The notes below the pieces were generated by a model. It was not told the origin of the DNA. It did no database searches and saw only the letters and a program-made list of their open reading frames with translations. A stretch of DNA of 9,289 nucleotides from Ignavibacteria bacterium (GTDB lineage Bacteria; Bacteroidota; Ignavibacteria; Tepidaquicellales; OLB5): the NCBI GenBank assembly GCA_026417195.1, contig JAOADS010000080.1, forward strand, positions 1 through 9,289, given 5' to 3'. Below, piece by piece: positions 6,747-9,289 of the stretch (position 1 is the first letter of the stretch; every line of letters begins with the position of its first letter). Made by a program: the position numbers and the translations under genes.

Positions 6747-7430
6747 TTGAAAGGAGGTAATAGTTCAGAAACCGATGAGTTAATATATTTGATATCGCAT
6801 GATTTTCAGGAGCCTCTCCGAATGGTGTCAAGTTATCTGCAGTTACTTGAAAGAAAGTATAAAGACGGTTTAGATGAAAATGCAAGAGAATACATAAGAT
6901 TTGCAGTTGATGGCTCTGTAAGGATGAAGAATATGCTTGAAGCTCTTTTAAGATATTCAAGGATATCAAGTACAGAACTGAAACCTGAAATTATTGACCT
7001 TGAAAAAATTTTAAATAAAGCAATAACTCAAATAAAGTCAGAATATCCGGAAAAAAAATTCAGGCTCAGTTACAGACTTTCAGATGAAATAAAATTAGTT
7101 GCTGATCCGTTTCTGATACAAGTTCTTTTTCATAATCTTATTGAAAATTCAGTCAAGTTCAACGAGAACATGATAGAAATCACAGTAGAAGATTTCGAGA
7201 ATGATTCAAAATGGGGTTACATAGTCAGTGATAACGGTATAGGTATTAAAACAGACTATCATGATAAAATATTCGGAATTTTTAAAAGACTGAATAACAA
7301 TATGCCCGGCACAGGTGTAGGTCTGGCTTTATGCAAGAAGATAGTGGAAAAGCATGGAGGTGAAATATGGATAGAACCTATGAACAATAAAGGAACAAAG
7401 TTTATTTTTACAATTTCAAAAATCCATTAG
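6747..7430 (+). CDS. Soluble sensor-less histidine kinase (HisKA plus HATPase_c only)
   Basis: A two-domain protein histidine kinase of 227 aa. The HisKA dimerisation/phosphoacceptor domain begins almost at once, with His18 in LISHDFQEPLRMV, the H-box variant common in phytochrome-type and PAS-linked kinases. The ATPase domain has the N-box HNLIENSVKF (129-138), G1 SDNGIGI (161-167), F-box KIFGIFKRL (174-182) and G2 GTGVGLALCKKIVEKHGG (188-205). No sensor, HAMP, PAS or membrane segment is present: only about 10 residues precede the H-box helix. The start is TTG; an in-frame stop 13-15 bases upstream excludes a longer form, so it is not simply mis-started. All catalytic motifs are intact, so this looks like a working kinase that must receive its signal through a partner. 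The receiver-bearing protein encoded 4 bases downstream is the obvious phosphoryl acceptor, by inference from context. Confidence 0.93.
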   Translation: MKGGNSSETDELIYLISHDFQEPLRMVSSYLQLLERKYKDGLDENAREYIRFAVDGSVRMKNMLEALLRYSRISSTELKPEIIDLEKILNKAITQIKSEYPEKKFRLSYRLSDEIKLVADPFLIQVLFHNLIENSVKFNENMIEITVEDFENDSKWGYIVSDNGIGIKTDYHDKIFGIFKRLNNNMPGTGVGLALCKKIVEKHGGEIWIEPMNNKGTKFIFTISKIH

Positions 7431-7434
7431 ACAT

Positions 7435-8511
7435 TTGATAAAAATATTACTAATAGAAGATAATCCAGGTGATGCTAGGCTGATAGAAGAATATCTTTCA
7501 GAAGCTGTCAATATGGAGCATACAGTGAAAGTAGCGGACAGGCTTTCTTCAGGTATTGAGATATTAGATAATGAACCAGTTGATGTAGTACTTCTTGACC
7601 TTAAACTTCCTGACAGTGAGGGACTTTCTAACGTTGAACAGATATTTTCAGTATCTCCAAATGTACCAATTGTAGTCTTAACCGGGCTGAATGACGAAAC
7701 AACAGCAATTAATGCTGTTAAAATGGGGGCCCAGGATTATTTAGTTAAAGATAAAGTTGACAGTGACCTGCTTGTACGTTCTATAAAATATGCAATTGAA
7801 AGAAAACGTGCTGAAGAAGAACATCAGAAACTGCTTCAGCAGAGAGTAAGAGCCCTGTCAGTTATTGAAGCACAGGAAAACGAAAGAAGAAGAATTTCAA
7901 GAGAATTACACGACGGGCTTGGCCAGCTTTTGAGTGCAGCCAAACTCAATCTGGGGATGATTGATTTACCTGAATCTGTTGACGAAAAATCACGTGATAT
8001 ACTCAAACAGATAGATTTGATTATAAGCAAAGCTATTGTTGAAGCCAGAAGAATAGCTCATGATCTGAGACCTACGACCCTGGATGATTTCGGACTTGTG
8101 CCGGCACTTAGAATATTATGTCAGGAATTTTCAAAGATAACCGGAATAAAAGTAAAATTTCAGGTTTCACCTACACTTGAAAGGATTGATCCGAAAATGG
8201 AAATAGCTATCTACAGAATAATACAGGAATCATTCAACAATATCAGCAAATATGCTGAGGCAACAGAGGTGAGCCTGGATTTATTTAAAACAGACGATAG
8301 AGTTTTCGTAAAAGTAAAAGATAACGGTAAAGGATTTGATCCTTTTGCAATGCATAGGACAAGAAAAACCGGCGGAGGATTCGGGCTTATTAACATGAAA
8401 GAAAGGGCTGAACTTGTAGGTGGTAAGGTAGAGATTGATTCTCAACCTGGAGGCGGCACTGAAGTCTCATTAGAAATTAACTTGGATTTTTTTAATAACA
8501 ACCATCACTAA
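7435..8511 (+). CDS. Receiver-HisKA_3 hybrid histidine kinase (NarX/DegS-type)
   Basis: A 358-aa cytoplasmic protein with an N-terminal response-regulator receiver (1-120) fused through a coiled linker (121-150) to a NarX/DegS/UhpB-type kinase. The receiver is complete: acidic pair Glu8/Asp9, phosphoacceptor Asp55 (LLDLKLPD), Thr83 and Lys105. The HisKA_3 domain has His159 in RRRISRELHDGLGQLLS and the conserved LRPTTLDDFGL (211-221). The HATPase part has the N-box QESFNNISKYAEA (264-276), G1 KDNGKGFDP (295-303) and G2 GGGFGLINMKERAELVGG (313-330). There is no membrane segment. Start TTG at 7435 gives an N-terminus starting exactly at the first receiver strand (IKILLIEDN), and it sits 4 bases after the kinase stop, consistent with coupled translation. 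Kinases of this class pair with NarL-type regulators, and one follows 9 bases downstream. Inference: Asp55 phosphorylation by the upstream kinase controls this kinase. Confidence 0.95.
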   Translation: MIKILLIEDNPGDARLIEEYLSEAVNMEHTVKVADRLSSGIEILDNEPVDVVLLDLKLPDSEGLSNVEQIFSVSPNVPIVVLTGLNDETTAINAVKMGAQDYLVKDKVDSDLLVRSIKYAIERKRAEEEHQKLLQQRVRALSVIEAQENERRRISRELHDGLGQLLSAAKLNLGMIDLPESVDEKSRDILKQIDLIISKAIVEARRIAHDLRPTTLDDFGLVPALRILCQEFSKITGIKVKFQVSPTLERIDPKMEIAIYRIIQESFNNISKYAEATEVSLDLFKTDDRVFVKVKDNGKGFDPFAMHRTRKTGGGFGLINMKERAELVGGKVEIDSQPGGGTEVSLEINLDFFNNNHH

Positions 8512-8520
8512 AAAATATTC

Positions 8521-9183
8521 ATGAAAAACACAAAACTACTAATTGTAGATGATCATGAAGTTGTAAGAGACGGATTAAAAAATATTCTCACTAGTCTGGA
8601 GAATGTTGTCATAGCCGGTGAAGCTGCTAACGGAGAAGAGGCTGTTAAAATGTACATCTCCCTGAAGCCGGACGTCGTAATAATGGATATATCAATGCCC
8701 GGAATGAACGGTATAGAAGCAACCCGTATCATAAAAGAAAAAGACCCTGATGCAAAAGTATTAATTCTTACAATGCATGATAACCAGGAATATCTGAATC
8801 AGATAATAAGGTCTGGTGCTAAGGGATTTATACTTAAAAATACCGACAAGGAAGAATTACTTGAAGCAGTAAAGACAGTAGCTTCAGGTGATAACTTCTT
8901 CAGCAAGGATATATCCAAACTTATAATAGACAATTACATCCGCTCTGCTAAAGAAAGTGAGAAAAATGACGGTTACAAGGAAGTCCCTCTAACAAAACGG
9001 GAAATAGAAGTATTGAAACTTATTGCATCAGGATACTCAAATCAGGAAATTGCCAATATACTTTACATAAGTTATAATACAGTTGATACACACAGAAAAA
9101 ACATAATGCACAAGCTATCCATTAAAAACACAGCAGGACTTGTAAGATATGCTATAGAAAAGGGTTTAATTTCTCTTAATTAG
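8521..9183 (+). CDS. NarL/LuxR-family response regulator
   Basis: A DNA-binding response regulator of 220 aa, the standard size for the NarL/FixJ class. The receiver (1-123) has Asp10/Asp11, phosphoacceptor Asp56 (VVIMDISMPGMNG), Thr84 and Lys106, all intact. After a linker (about 124-155), the LuxR-type four-helix HTH occupies 157-216, with LTKREIEVLKLIASG, the conserved SNQEIANIL turn and the recognition helix around NTVDTHRKNIMHKL. The ATG at 8521 lies 9 bases after the hybrid kinase stop and has no clear Shine-Dalgarno sequence; AAAAAATATTC precedes it. It is the expected phosphorylation target of the preceding HisKA_3 kinase. Its target promoters are unknown; the adjacent envelope operon is one candidate. 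A generic role as transcription regulator is secure from the motifs; specific regulation is inference. Confidence 0.96.
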   Translation: MKNTKLLIVDDHEVVRDGLKNILTSLENVVIAGEAANGEEAVKMYISLKPDVVIMDISMPGMNGIEATRIIKEKDPDAKVLILTMHDNQEYLNQIIRSGAKGFILKNTDKEELLEAVKTVASGDNFFSKDISKLIIDNYIRSAKESEKNDGYKEVPLTKREIEVLKLIASGYSNQEIANILYISYNTVDTHRKNIMHKLSIKNTAGLVRYAIEKGLISLN

Positions 9184-9195
9184 TTTAAAACTTAA

Positions 9196-9203
9196 AAAGA
9201 GGT
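9196..9203 (+). promoter_or_regulatory. Ribosome binding site of the truncated receiver gene
   Basis: AAAGAGGT ends 9 bases before the ATG at 9213. It matches the anti-Shine-Dalgarno complement well and supports that codon as the start of the partial gene. Confidence 0.6.
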
Positions 9204-9212
9204 ATAAAAAAA

Positions 9213-9289
9213 ATGAATGCACAAGTACCAGTAGTAAGAGTTTTAATAGCAGATAATAATCCGGATTTCCTGTCAGCACTCTCCCAGTA
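9213..9289 (+). CDS. Receiver-domain protein, 3' partial (first 25 codons)
   Basis: The frame opens with MNAQVPVVRVLIADNNPDFL and runs to the window edge. VRVLIADNNPDFLSAL looks like the first strand and helix of a response-regulator receiver, with a hydrophobic strand followed by the acidic-pair position and a helix start. The pair here reads Asp-Asn rather than Asp-Asp, although only 25 residues can be seen. It lies 29 bases after the NarL-type regulator stop and has its own Shine-Dalgarno sequence, so it appears to extend the signalling operon. Whether it is a full regulator, a single receiver or another hybrid cannot be told from this window. Confidence 0.75.
   Translation, partial: MNAQVPVVRVLIADNNPDFLSALSQ

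Noticed and set aside
6742..6750. ATG ATT TGA as a leader peptide start for the kinase
   Set aside because: It is a two-codon frame directly abutting the G-run with no room for ribosome placement, so it is more likely chance.
6628..6969. 113-aa minus-strand reading frame across the hairpin and the kinase start
   Set aside because: It reads antisense through the hairpin and the kinase H-box, and its protein is a low-complexity hydrophobic sequence without a known motif.
1..9289. CRISPR array, tRNA, rRNA, insertion sequence or attachment site
   Set aside because: No regularly spaced direct repeats, cloverleaf-like segments, transposase frames or terminal inverted repeats were seen on either strand.

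Overview
The window is A+T-rich bacterial DNA with every supported gene on the + strand. A [NADH-quinone oxidoreductase] nuoD-nuoE-nuoF block, a GldM-like envelope protein, mostly TAA stops, several TTG starts and several genes without a clear Shine-Dalgarno sequence suggest the Bacteroidota/Chlorobiota/Ignavibacteria side of the tree. Ignavibacteria is my best guess. This is inferred from protein style only; no rRNA or other marker gene is present.

Region 1 (1-3016) is the end of a complex I operon. It holds nuoD (5' end outside the window), nuoE (TTG start) and nuoF (start overlapping the nuoE stop by one base). Together they cover the quinone-site subunit and the NADH/FMN input module. The block stops at nuoF, with no nuoG or membrane subunits behind it, and is followed by a 193-base A+T-rich gap.

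Region 2 (3210-6663) is a three-gene operon that I cannot name from a characterised system. Its first product is a multi-pass inner-membrane protein with a long cytoplasmic helical tail. The second is a single-pass anchored periplasmic protein with a Pro/Glu/Lys linker and beta-rich C-terminal part. The third is a signal-peptide-bearing protein that looks like an outer-membrane beta-barrel. The first two resemble the partners of a proton-driven motor (GldL/GldM or ExbB/ExbD type). Together the three could form an energised envelope-spanning machine. This is the most interesting part of the window. A strong hairpin at 6682-6718 closes the operon.

Region 3 (6747-9289) is a tightly packed signalling operon. 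It contains a small soluble histidine kinase with no sensor domain, a protein with an N-terminal receiver fused to a NarX/DegS-type (HisKA_3) kinase, a NarL/LuxR-type response regulator, and the first 25 codons of another receiver-like protein cut by the window edge. The domain order suggests a tiered cascade: kinase 1 phosphorylates the receiver of the hybrid, which controls kinase 2, which phosphorylates the DNA-binding regulator. No RNA genes, insertion sequences, CRISPR arrays or credible minus-strand genes were seen.
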